From Streptomyces achromogenes (GTDB lineage: Bacteria; Actinomycetota; Actinomycetes; Streptomycetales; Streptomycetaceae): DNA of 64,000 nt. The position numbers and the translations under genes are program-made. The notes beneath the pieces are model-generated. The model searched no databases and was not told where the DNA came from. It worked only from the letters and a program-made list of their open reading frames with translations. Below are positions 18,200 through 26,800 of this stretch, piece by piece (positions within the stretch are counted from its first letter, which is position 1; each line of letters opens with the position of its first letter). The DNA is taken from the NCBI RefSeq assembly GCF_030816715.1, contig NZ_JAUSYH010000001.1, positions 7,936,001 to 8,000,000 on the forward strand. The letters run 5' to 3'.

Positions 18200-19210
18200 A
18201 TGCACCCGCTCGGTAAGCGCCGGACCTCTGCGGTCGCCGGCGCCCTCGCCGCATTACCCCTGGTTGTCCTCGGGCTGACCGCCCCGGCGGAAGCCGCCAC
18301 CACCATCACGGTGGCCAGTGACGGCTCCGGGAACTACACGACCGTCCAGGCCGCGATCGCGGCAGCCCCGTCCGGCGCGACCATCAAGATCAAACCGGGT
18401 ACCTACCGCGGCCAGGTGTCCATCCCGGCGGCAAAGCCCGGCATCACCCTGCAGGGGACGACCGGGACCGCGACGGACGTCGTGATCACCGGCAACGCTC
18501 CCGCCTCCACCGCCGGAACCGCGGGCAGCGCGACCGTACTGAACATGGCCAAGAACACCACCGTCACCGGTGTGACCATCGCCAACACCTACGACCGGCA
18601 CGACAGTCAGGCACTGGCCCTGTACGCCGGCGGCGACCGGCAGGTCTACCGCAACGTGCGCCTGCTGGGCTACCAGGACACCTTCCTGTCCTGGGGCGGA
18701 ACAGGAAGCGCGCAGGTTCGCCAATACGTCTACAAGAGCTACATAGAGGGCGCCGTCGACTTCATCTACGGCAACGGCGCCCTGGTCGTCGACTCCACGA
18801 CCATCCGCTCACTGGACCGTGGCAGCACCAACAACGGCTACATCACCGCCGCGGCCACCAACTCCAGCAACCGGTACGGCATTCTGATCACCAGGTCGAC
18901 GCTGTTGAGTTCGGCCGCGGCGCGGACCGTCGCCCTGGGGCGTTGCTGGCACGCCGGTGGGGCGGCCGACGCGATCGGTCAGGTGCTGGTCCGCGACTCG
19001 ACGCTGGGGGCACACATCCGCCAAGCCGGGGCCTGGCAGGACATGGGCGGCTTCTCCTGGAAGACCTGCCGGTTCAACGAATACAACAACACCGGCTCCG
19101 GAGCCGGCGCCGGCACCAGCGACCGCCCGCAGATCAGTGGCGCAACCGCGGCGAACTACACTTCGCAGAAGTATCTGGCCGGCAGTGACGGCTGGAACCC
19201 CGTGCAGTAA
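18200..19210 (+). CDS. Secreted pectinesterase (CE8)
   Basis: Predicted extracellular pectin methylesterase of 336 residues. The signal peptide ends near 'APAEAATT'. The right-handed beta-helix enzyme shows 'ITVASDGSGNYTTVQAAI', 'LLGYQDTFLS' (catalytic Asp) and 'EGAVDFIYGNGALV' (second catalytic Asp). 'ALGRCW' replaces the common LGRPW. GAAAGGG precedes the ATG. Codon 19 is TTA (18254-18256), inside the signal peptide, so like its neighbour it should be bldA-dependent. It acts with the acetylesterase upstream to make pectin accessible to lyases and hydrolases. Confidence 0.88.
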   Translation: MHPLGKRRTSAVAGALAALPLVVLGLTAPAEAATTITVASDGSGNYTTVQAAIAAAPSGATIKIKPGTYRGQVSIPAAKPGITLQGTTGTATDVVITGNAPASTAGTAGSATVLNMAKNTTVTGVTIANTYDRHDSQALALYAGGDRQVYRNVRLLGYQDTFLSWGGTGSAQVRQYVYKSYIEGAVDFIYGNGALVVDSTTIRSLDRGSTNNGYITAAATNSSNRYGILITRSTLLSSAAARTVALGRCWHAGGAADAIGQVLVRDSTLGAHIRQAGAWQDMGGFSWKTCRFNEYNNTGSGAGAGTSDRPQISGATAANYTSQKYLAGSDGWNPVQ

Positions 19211-19244
19211 CCGCCGTCGTTCGCCGTGACGTGACACGGACGAC

Positions 19245-19350
19245 ATCGAACCGGGGATCGGTGACGGAACCGGCACGGACGTCCTCGCCCGCCTCGACGG
19301 ACGCTACCGTTCCACCGAGGTGGCGGGCGGGTTCACCGGACGCCCGGTCG
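19245..19350 (+). pseudogene. Possible C-terminal remnant of a GH43-type glycosidase
   Basis: Between the pectinesterase stop and the next gene, one plus-strand frame reads 'TGTDVLARLDGRYRSTEVAGGFTGRPVG'-like sequence (about 19269-19350). This resembles the end of GH43 arabinofuranosidase/xylosidase proteins. No upstream catalytic part is present. Assigned from memory of the family's conserved ending, so tentative. Confidence 0.35.
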
Positions 19351-19403
19351 GTGAGTGGAGTGAGTCGCCGGGGGGTCCTCGTCCACCGGGGCCGGGCGCG
19401 GGG

Positions 19404-19577
19404 CTACTTCGCCAACGCGCCCACGGCCCGGTCCAGCAGCACGGCCAGCGGGATCGTGCCCTCGCAGGCCACCCAGGCCGTGGAGGCCGCGTCCAGGCAG
19501 GCGAGCGCGGCGCCGGTCAGTGCGCTCGGCCTCGTGTCCTCGGGCCTGTCGGGGTCGGCGCCGAGGCGGCGCGCGGC
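19404..19577 (-). pseudogene. C-terminal remnant of a TetR-family regulator
   Basis: Directly after the stop of the membrane-protein gene, in the same frame, 57 codons run to a TAG at 19404. They read '...LTGAALACLDAASTAWVACEG...PLAVLLDRAVGALAK', the typical last helices of a TetR/AcrR ligand domain. There is no start codon or DNA-binding domain, so this is a gene tail left by deletion or fusion. Confidence 0.5.
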
Positions 19578-20330
19578 TCAGTCGCTCGCCTCGTCCTGCC
19601 GAGTCGTCGCCGTGAAGGCGCGGCGGGGTCCGAGGGTGCCGAAGATCTTGACGAGTGTGCGGGTGCGGACCAGCACGACCTGAGTGATCACCTGGAGGAA
19701 GATCCACGAGACCGCGTACAGGACGCCGTCCAGCGCGGGGACGCTGTCGACGGGCAAGGTGTAGGCCATGAGAAGCCGAAGCAGGGCGTCGCACAGCAGA
19801 CCGACGCCCCACAGCACCGTCAAGCCGCGCCACACACGCCGGAACGACGCGTCCGACGCCCACAACCGCTCCAGTGTCGCGCTCTTGCCGGGCAGGAGGG
19901 TGCGCAGCGCCTGGTAGGTGAACGGGCGCCCGGTGAACAGGGTGACCAGCAGCCAGATTCCGGCCAGCGCGGTGAACAGGCCGTTGCGGGCGAGCGCGAT
20001 GCGCGGGTCCGAGGTCAGCAGCGAAGCCACCGCGCTCACCGCGAGCAGCGCGAGGGTGAAAACCCCGATCGCGTCCAGTCTTCGATGGCGTATCGCGGAA
20101 TGGAGCGTGTGCAGAGCGGGCGCCGAACCGCTGAGCAGCAGGGCGGTGATCTCACCCGCTCCGCACGCGCGCAACAGGTAATAGAGCCCCACGGGAAGCA
20201 CGATGTCGCAGACGACCGTGACCACGAAAGCCCAGGGTGAAGAGGGGCTGTCCGATGTGGTGGCGGATGGCGTCGCGGAAGGTGCGGACGTGGGCGTCGT
20301 GGACTCAGGGCGGGGTGTGGGGGAGGTCAT
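19578..20330 (-). CDS. VC0807-like integral membrane protein
   Basis: Protein of 250 residues. After a Ser/Thr/Pro-rich cytosolic tail of about 30 residues it has around six hydrophobic helices, the first at 'AFVVTVVCDIVLPVGLYYLL'. 'SAIRHRRLDAIGVFTL' and 'GRPFTYQALR' are characteristic of VC0807-family proteins of unknown function. The ATG at 20330 has GGAG about 8 nt upstream. It lies 49 nt behind the TetR gene in the same direction, which suggests one transcription unit with that regulator. A transport or drug-resistance role is possible but unproven. Confidence 0.75.
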   Translation of the reverse strand: MTSPTPRPESTTPTSAPSATPSATTSDSPSSPWAFVVTVVCDIVLPVGLYYLLRACGAGEITALLLSGSAPALHTLHSAIRHRRLDAIGVFTLALLAVSAVASLLTSDPRIALARNGLFTALAGIWLLVTLFTGRPFTYQALRTLLPGKSATLERLWASDASFRRVWRGLTVLWGVGLLCDALLRLLMAYTLPVDSVPALDGVLYAVSWIFLQVITQVVLVRTRTLVKIFGTLGPRRAFTATTRQDEASD

Positions 20331-20379
20331 GAGATGTGCTCCGGAGTCGTGGCCTTGGGCATGCCGGCCGAACGTGGTC

Positions 20380-21000
20380 TCACACGGGCGTCGTGCAGCG
20401 GTCGAACGCGACCGTCAGTTCGCGAGCGCACCGGTCCAGGTCTATCGCCGCCTGGGACAGATGGCGGCGCACGACGGCATCGATCGCGCCACGGATGGCC
20501 AGGGCCATGGTGAGACAGTCGAAGCTGCCGAACTCCCCTGCGTCACAGCCCTGTTCGAGCAGGGCGGCGAGCCGGTCCACGGACATGATGTTGCGTTCGA
20601 CTTCCTCCAGACCGGTGATCTGCCGGTCCCGGATCATTTTGACGATCTCGGTGAGCGCCCGGGTGTGCATCGGATAGCTCGTGATGAAGTCGAAGTTCGA
20701 CGTGATGTACGCGCTCAGCTTGCCGCGGTACGTCCGCTCGTCGCCCATGCGCATTCCGGCCACCTTTTCGGCCATTTCGACGATGACGCGGGCGGCTTCC
20801 GCGAACAGCTCGGGCTTGCCGGAGAAGTGGTACGAGATCATTCCCGTACTGCAGAGTTCGGCCTGCTGCGAGATTCTGCTGAACGACGCCTTTGTGTAGC
20901 CGGATTCGGCGAGCGTTTCGATAGCCGCCTGTACTATCTGCGCCCGCCGCGCATTCTGCGTGAAAGTCCTGGTGTTCGCCTTGGCTGTTCTGGCCGTCAT
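20380..21000 (-). CDS. TetR/AcrR-family transcriptional regulator
   Basis: Protein of 206 residues. The N-terminal HTH spans about residues 18-65 ('RRAQIVQAAIETLAESGYTKASFSRISQQAELCSTGMISYHFSGKPEL'-type region), followed by an all-helical ligand domain with 'MALAIRGAIDAVVRRHL'. It lies between the deoxysugar genes and the membrane protein gene. Probably represses its own unit; whether it senses the polyketide cannot be told from sequence. Confidence 0.85.
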   Translation of the reverse strand: MTARTAKANTRTFTQNARRAQIVQAAIETLAESGYTKASFSRISQQAELCSTGMISYHFSGKPELFAEAARVIVEMAEKVAGMRMGDERTYRGKLSAYITSNFDFITSYPMHTRALTEIVKMIRDRQITGLEEVERNIMSVDRLAALLEQGCDAGEFGSFDCLTMALAIRGAIDAVVRRHLSQAAIDLDRCARELTVAFDRCTTPV

Positions 21001-21135
21001 GACTTCAGATTAACCGGGTCTTGATCGTGATTTTCCTAGAGTCCGGAGGTTCGTTGCCTCGTCGAGATATCTCTCCCCCGTCCCCTGCGGCCCCTTCTCC
21101 GGCCCCTCGGTCCGGCGGCCTCGGGCGGTCTGCCG

Positions 21136-22131
21136 TCAGCACACCGGCATCCGTCGAGCCGTCCTGCGGACGGCGTCGACGAGGTCCATCGTCGCGACCG
21201 AGTCCATGAGCCGCCGGGTGTCGCCGCCGCCCGAGCGGCCCGCGTGCGCGAACTCCGCCAGCAGGAGCGCCAACTGATCGGCGGCGGGCAGAACCAGCCG
21301 CTCCTCGCGGTCCTGTTCCTCGACGACGAGCAGCGGCTGGTGGGTGGCCGGCGGAGTGAACGCCCGGGTCACCGTCAGCCGGCCCCGATCGCCCCACACC
21401 GTGTACGTCGACGCGTAGGCGTGCTCGAAGCCGAACGCCAACTCGGCCAGGACCCCCGACGGTGAGGTGAGCAGTACCTGACCCGACAGATCGAGGCCGT
21501 CCGAGGCGCGGGTGCGCAACGTCGCCCCGGCCACCTCCAGTCCCGGCCCGAGCAGGTGCACGGCGGCCCGCAGCGGGTACACGCCGACGTCGAGCAGCGC
21601 ACCGCCGCCCAGCCGGGCGTCGTAGCGGATGTCGTCCTGCGGCAGCGGCGGAATGCAGAACGCGGCACGGAAGGAGGCCGGCCGGCCCACGCGGCCGTCG
21701 GCCATCAGTTCCCGCACTCTGGCGTGTTGCGGATGGTGCAGGAACATGAAGTTCTCCCGCAGCGCCAGTCCGCGTTCCGCTGCCAGCGCGCACTGGGAAC
21801 GCGCTTCGGCGGCGTCGACCCCGATCGGCTTCTCCACCAGCACGTGCTTGCCCGCCCGCAGCGCCCGCTCGGCCCAGTGACGGTGCAGGCCCGTCGGGGT
21901 CGACACGTACACCGCGTCCACGTCCGTTCGCTCCAGCAGCGCTCCGGCGTCCTCCTCGGCCGCGCAGCCGAACTGTTCCGCGAAGCGGGCCGCCTTCTTC
22001 GCCGCGCGTCCGGCGACGGCCACCAGCTCCCACTCCGGCATACGGGTCACCGTCGGCAGGACCCGCCGCTCGGCCATCGACGAGGTACCGATCACCCCCA
22101 GGCGCATCGGCCGCGCCGCCGGGGCCGTCAC
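21136..22131 (-). CDS. NDP-hexose 3-ketoreductase (Gfo/Idh/MocA family)
   Basis: Oxidoreductase of 331 residues that, after 2,3-dehydration, reduces the 3-keto group of an NDP-4-keto-2,6-dideoxyhexose. It has an N-terminal Rossmann fold ('MRLGVIGTSSMAERRVLP'), 'VYVSTPTGLHRHW', the family motif 'KHVLVEKPIGVDAAEA' with the catalytic Lys, and 'GGGALLDVGVYPL'. The GTG at 22131 overlaps the dehydratase stop as GTGA, so the two enzymes are coupled and almost certainly consecutive in one pathway. Stereochemistry at C3 cannot be read from the sequence. Confidence 0.88.
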   Translation of the reverse strand: MTAPAARPMRLGVIGTSSMAERRVLPTVTRMPEWELVAVAGRAAKKAARFAEQFGCAAEEDAGALLERTDVDAVYVSTPTGLHRHWAERALRAGKHVLVEKPIGVDAAEARSQCALAAERGLALRENFMFLHHPQHARVRELMADGRVGRPASFRAAFCIPPLPQDDIRYDARLGGGALLDVGVYPLRAAVHLLGPGLEVAGATLRTRASDGLDLSGQVLLTSPSGVLAELAFGFEHAYASTYTVWGDRGRLTVTRAFTPPATHQPLLVVEEQDREERLVLPAADQLALLLAEFAHAGRSGGGDTRRLMDSVATMDLVDAVRRTARRMPVC

Positions 22132-23507
22132 AGCGACCTCAGCGCGGTGATCAGCGTACGTGCCTGAACACTCAAGTTGTGGCTGTAGCGCAGCAGTTCG
22201 TCGACCTGCCGCAGCGACACCCAGCGGAACTCCTCCGATTCCAGAGGCGCCTCGTCCTCGATCTCGATGATCACGTAGTGGCTCTGCGCGTTGAGGAACC
22301 GCCCGCCCTCCTCCGACAGCAGCACGTCGTACACGGCACCGCCGCGCCGGTTCTGCACCTCGTCCAGGTAGGGCGGCCACGACGTGCGCGGCAGGTGCGA
22401 GTAGTTCTGGACCGTGCACTGCACCGTCGGCCCCAGCTCGACCACCGTCAGGAAGCCGGCCTCGGCGCGCGCCCGCAGCAGCACGTGGCGTACGCCGTCG
22501 ACCCGGCGTACGAACAGGGCCGCGATGCCCGTCCCGTGCGGCTCGATGAGCGGCTGCGACCACGCCGCCACTTCACGGCGGCCCGAGACGACGTCCACGG
22601 CCACCACGCTGAAGTGGTGTCCGCGCACGTGGGACACCGTGTGCGGATCGTGCTGCCAGCCCTGTGTGTCCGCGAGTCCGATCGGAGCGACCCTCACGTC
22701 GTGCTCCGCCCGTCGCCGAGTGATCCAACTGCGTATCTCGGCGTCCGGGTGCAGCGATCCGGCCAGGGCGGAGGCGTCCGCCCGCCAGTCGGGCAGGCAC
22801 GACAGGACCGTCCGGGCGTCCATGTTCACGACGTTGTCCTGCTTGAGCAGCATGTTCACCTGACGTACAGTCAGCCAGGCGAAGTCCTCGCCCGCCTCCA
22901 CCTCCGGACCGACCCGCACGATCATGTTGCGGTTCCTCTTGCGGAGGAACCACGAACCCTGCTCCGACTGGAGGACGTCGGCCACCACCGCACCCGGCTC
23001 GGGACTGCGGAAACAGTCCAGGTACCGGACGGCCGAACCACCGTGCACCCGCCGGTAGTTGCTCTTCGTCGCCTGGACGGTCGGCGACAACTGCATCCCG
23101 TTCACGTTGCCCGGCTCCGACTTCGCCTGCATCAGCAGATGAGGTATCCCCCCGAAGTCCCGCATGGCGATCCCCAGGATCCCGATCTCGGGCTGATCGA
23201 CGATCGGCTGCTCCCACTCGGACACCGGACCGAAGTCCGAGTGGACCCGCAGTCCGTGCACCGAGAAGAAACCACCGCTGGCGTGCCGCAGATCGCCGGT
23301 CCCCTCCTCGAACCGCCAGCCGGACAGCCCCGCGAACGGCACCCGTTCCACCTGCTGCGGCTGGGCGCGACGCCTGTCCTCCAGCCACGCCGCGAGTTCC
23401 CCGTCGCTGAGCACACCGCCGTCGACGGTCGCCGCGGAGACCGCCAGCGCCGCCAGCGTGCGGGCCTCCTCGCCGTACGACGCCGCAGGCGCGATTGTCG
23501 GAGTCAT
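22128..23507 (-). CDS. NDP-hexose 2,3-dehydratase
   Basis: Enzyme of 459 residues that eliminates the C2 hydroxyl from an NDP-4-keto-6-deoxyhexose, the committed step to 2-deoxysugars. The protein is a tandem duplication, as usual for the family. Copy 1 (about residues 75-220) has 'GIAMRDFGGIPHLLMQAKSEPGN' and 'LSPTVQATKSNY'; copy 2 (about 285-450) has 'LFVRRVDGVRHVLLRARAEAGF' and 'LGPTVQCTVQNYS'. Start ATG at 23507 with AAGGG upstream. Divergent from PKS1 across a 384-nt regulatory region, which ties the sugar to the polyketide. Confidence 0.9.
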   Translation of the reverse strand: MTPTIAPAASYGEEARTLAALAVSAATVDGGVLSDGELAAWLEDRRRAQPQQVERVPFAGLSGWRFEEGTGDLRHASGGFFSVHGLRVHSDFGPVSEWEQPIVDQPEIGILGIAMRDFGGIPHLLMQAKSEPGNVNGMQLSPTVQATKSNYRRVHGGSAVRYLDCFRSPEPGAVVADVLQSEQGSWFLRKRNRNMIVRVGPEVEAGEDFAWLTVRQVNMLLKQDNVVNMDARTVLSCLPDWRADASALAGSLHPDAEIRSWITRRRAEHDVRVAPIGLADTQGWQHDPHTVSHVRGHHFSVVAVDVVSGRREVAAWSQPLIEPHGTGIAALFVRRVDGVRHVLLRARAEAGFLTVVELGPTVQCTVQNYSHLPRTSWPPYLDEVQNRRGGAVYDVLLSEEGGRFLNAQSHYVIIEIEDEAPLESEEFRWVSLRQVDELLRYSHNLSVQARTLITALRSL

Positions 23508-23650
23508 CAATCAGCCCTTCTCTCGACCGCGGAGTGCGACCGTTCGCGTGATCAACCAGGGCGGCCGCCGGCGCGCGCACCCGCGCCGAAGGACGCGCAG
23601 TGCAATCCGTCCCCACAGAGTGCCCGTCCGCATTCGAGCATTCGCCTAGA

Positions 23651-23669
23651 CCGCCGCCCCTTGCGGCGG
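23651..23669. other. Hairpin in the divergent dehydratase / PKS1 region
   Basis: Perfect 7-bp stem CCGCCGC / GCGGCGG with a 5-nt loop. Possibly a leader structure of the minus-strand sugar operon or an insulating terminator for read-through. Confidence 0.4.
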
Positions 23670-23727
23670 GCCCCGCCACTGGCTATGGCACGGCCACCGC
23701 GTCCGGCGGCGGTGGCCGTGGCCGGCC

Positions 23728-23768
23728 GGACGACCGACCGGGACGACCGACCGGGACGACGACCGGGC
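23728..23768. repeat. Tandem GACGACCGACCGG repeats upstream of PKS1
   Basis: Two full copies of a 14-nt unit and a shortened third copy (GACGACCGGG), lying 125-165 nt before the PKS1 start. No known binding motif recognised. Confidence 0.55.
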
Positions 23769-23784
23769 ACGGCCCACGACGTGC

Positions 23785-23800
23785 CTAGAGATTCCCCTAG
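23785..23800 (+). promoter_or_regulatory. PimM-like (PAS-LuxR) operator upstream of PKS1
   Basis: CTAGAGATTCCCCTAG matches 14 of 16 positions of the published PimM-type consensus CTVGGGAWWTCCCBAG, as I recall it. It ends 91 nt before the PKS1 start codon. PAS-LuxR activators of this kind control polyene and other macrolide PKS genes; the regulator would lie outside this window. Confidence 0.5.
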
Positions 23801-23891
23801 AGCGTTTCCCCGGATCGCCGGACGGCCCCTGTCCGCGTGCGAATGTGTGAGCCACCCCCAGCCTCCCGCCCCCGGTCTTGGAGTGCCATCG

Positions 23892-26800
23892 ATGAACCAG
23901 CCGGTGCCCACCGCCGCCCGCAACACCGCTCCCGGTCACGAGCCCGTGGCCGTGGTCGGCCTCGCGTGCCGGCTCCCGGGCGCCGACGATCCGGCCGCCT
24001 ACTGGGAGCTGCTGGCCGCCGGCCGCAGCGCCGTCACCGACACTCCGCAGGACCGGCGCACCGGTGTACCCGCCCAGGGCTGGCCCACCCCGCACGGTGG
24101 CACCGCACCCCTGCGCGGCGGCTACATCAGCGCACCCGCCGACTTCGACGCCGCGTTCTTCGGCATCTCGCCCCGCGAGGCCGACGCCATGGACCCGCAG
24201 GCCCGCCTCGCTCTCGAACTGGGCTGGGAGGCCCTGGAGCACGCCGGCGTCCCGGTCACCGCCGCCCTGCGCGCCGTGGCGGTCTACGTGGGCGCCGACG
24301 GGTGCGACTACGCCGACGTCGTCCGCGACGCGGGACAGGGAACCGGACACCACACGCTCACCGGCCTCCACCGCTCCCTCATCGCCAACCGGCTGTCCTA
24401 CGCGCTCGGCGTCAGCGGCCCCAGCGTGACCGTCGACAGCGCCCAGTCGTCCTCCCTGGTAGCAGTCCAGCTCGCCTGCGACAGCCTCCGGCTCGGTGAC
24501 TGCGACCTCGCCCTCGCCGGCGGGGTGCACCTCAACCTCAGTCCGCGAAGCTCCCTGGCCGCCGCCCAGTTCGGGGCACTCTCCCCGGACGGCGCCTGCC
24601 ACACCTTCGACGCCCGCGCCAACGGCTACGTACGCGGCGAAGGCGGCGGCATCGTCGTGTTGAAGCTGCTCTCACGCGCCGTCGCCGACCGTGACCACAT
24701 CCACGCCGTCATCCGCGGCGGCGCCCTCAACAACGACGGAACCGGAACCAGCATCACCACCCCGGACGCCGACGCTCAAGCGGCCGTCCTGCGCACCGCG
24801 TGCCTGCGCGCCGGGGTCGACCCCGCCGGCATCGGCTACGTCGAACTCCACGGCACCGGAACCCGCGTCGGCGACCCCGTCGAGGCCGCCGCCCTCGGCG
24901 CGGTGCTCGGCACCGCCGACGGGCGACGCGCCCCACTGGCCGTCGGCTCCGTGAAGACCAACATCGGGCACCTGGAAGGCGCCGCCGGCATCGCGGGACT
25001 GCTCAAGACGGTGCTCTGCCTGTCCCACCGTCAACTCGTGCCCAGCCTGAACCACGACGAGCCGAACCCCGCCATCGACCTCGACGGCCTCGGCCTGCGC
25101 GTCCACCGCGACACCACCGACTGGGCCCCGGCCGCCCCCGGCGACCCGCTGCGCGCCGGAGTCTCCTCCTTCGGCATGGGCGGCACCAACGTCCACCTCG
25201 TCCTCGAAGAAGCCCCCGCGGCCGAAAAGGACCTGCGGCCGCCGCGCGCCACCCCCGCCACCGTGCCCTGGCTGCTGTCCGCCGCCACCCCTGGCGCGCT
25301 CCGCCTCCAGACGGACCGCCTCACCGCACACGTCCGCGACACCGACGCCGACCCCGTCGACATCGCGTGGTCCCTGCTGACCGCCCGCACCCCGCTCGCG
25401 CACCGGGCCCTCGCCGTGGGCTCGGACACCGCCGGTCTGCTCAGCGGCATCACCGCAGCGGCCCCGTCCCACCCTCTCGACGGCGACGTGAACCGGCCCG
25501 TGTTCGTCTTCCCCGGCCAGGGCAGCCAGTGGGCCGGCATGGCCGCCGAACTCCTCGCGTCCTCACCTGTCTTCGCGGCACGCCTCACCGAGTGCGGGCA
25601 GGCGCTGGCTCCGCACGTCGCATGGGATCTCGCCGCCGTGCTGCGCGGCGACGCCGACGCTCCGCCCCTGGACCGGTCCGACGTCGTGCAGCCCGTGCTG
25701 TGGGCCGTCATGGTGTCCCTGGCCGCCCTGTGGCAGTCGCACGGCGTCCGGCCCGCCGCCGTCGTCGGACACTCACAGGGCGAGATCGCCGCCGCCTGCG
25801 TGGCCGGAGCCCTCAGCCTGGAGGACGCCGCACTGGTCGTCGCTCTGCGCAGCAGGATCCTCGTACCGCTCGAGGGCCGCAGCGGAATGGTCGCGCTCAC
25901 CCTTTCCGAGGACGCCGCCCGCCGGTTCACCGGGAAATGGGACGATCGCGTCACCGTCGCCGCCCTCAACGGCCCTGCCTCCACGGTCGTCTCCGCCGAC
26001 ATCGAGACCGTCGACGACATCCTCGCCACCGCGGAGCGCGAGAACGTCCGCGCCGGCCGCGTCGGAATCGACTACGCCTCCCATTCTCCGCACGTGAACC
26101 CGGTGCGTGAGCAGATGCTCGACCTCCTCGCGGGGATCACCCCGCGCCGGCCGGACGTGCCCTTCCTGTCCACCGTCACCGGAGACTGGCTCGAAGGCCC
26201 GGTCACCGACGCCCGGTACTGGTACGACAACCTCCGCAACCCCGTCCTCCTGGAGCCGGCCGTGCGTGCTCTGGCGCTCGCGGGCCACGGCGCCTTCGTC
26301 GAGGTCAGCCCGCATCCCGTGCTCATCGCCCCGGTCAAGGAGACCGTCGAGGCCGCGACCGGCCCCCGGCAGGCGGTGGTCACCGGAACCCTGCGCAGGG
26401 GCCAGGGCGGAGCCACCCGGTTCCAGACCTCCCTCGGCGCCCTGTGGAGCCACGGCGCCGACGTCGACTGGACCCCCGTCTTCACCGGCCTGGCGCCCCG
26501 GCGTCGCGATCTGCCCACCTACGCTTTCCAGCGCCGACGCCACTGGGTCACCGGCGTCTCGGACAACGCCGTGAACGGGCCGACGCCCACCGCGACGGCC
26601 CCCGCCGCCGACGCCCCCGGGACCACCACGGCGACCGCCACGGCGACCGTCTCCGACGAGGCGGCCTCAGGGCTCGGCAGCGGTGACGCGCTCCGCCTCG
26701 TCCGCGAGTGCACCGCGGTCGTCCTCGGCTACCCGGACCAGGCCCTGGTCGCCCCCCAGCGGACCTTCAAAGAGCTCGGCATCGACTCCGTCACCGCCGT

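Noticed and set aside
22179..23891. In-frame 5' extension of PKS1 by about 570 codons
   Set aside because: The sequence is Arg/His/Pro-rich antisense of the 2,3-dehydratase gene; the ATG at 23892 with a ribosome site and a normal KS beginning is the true start.
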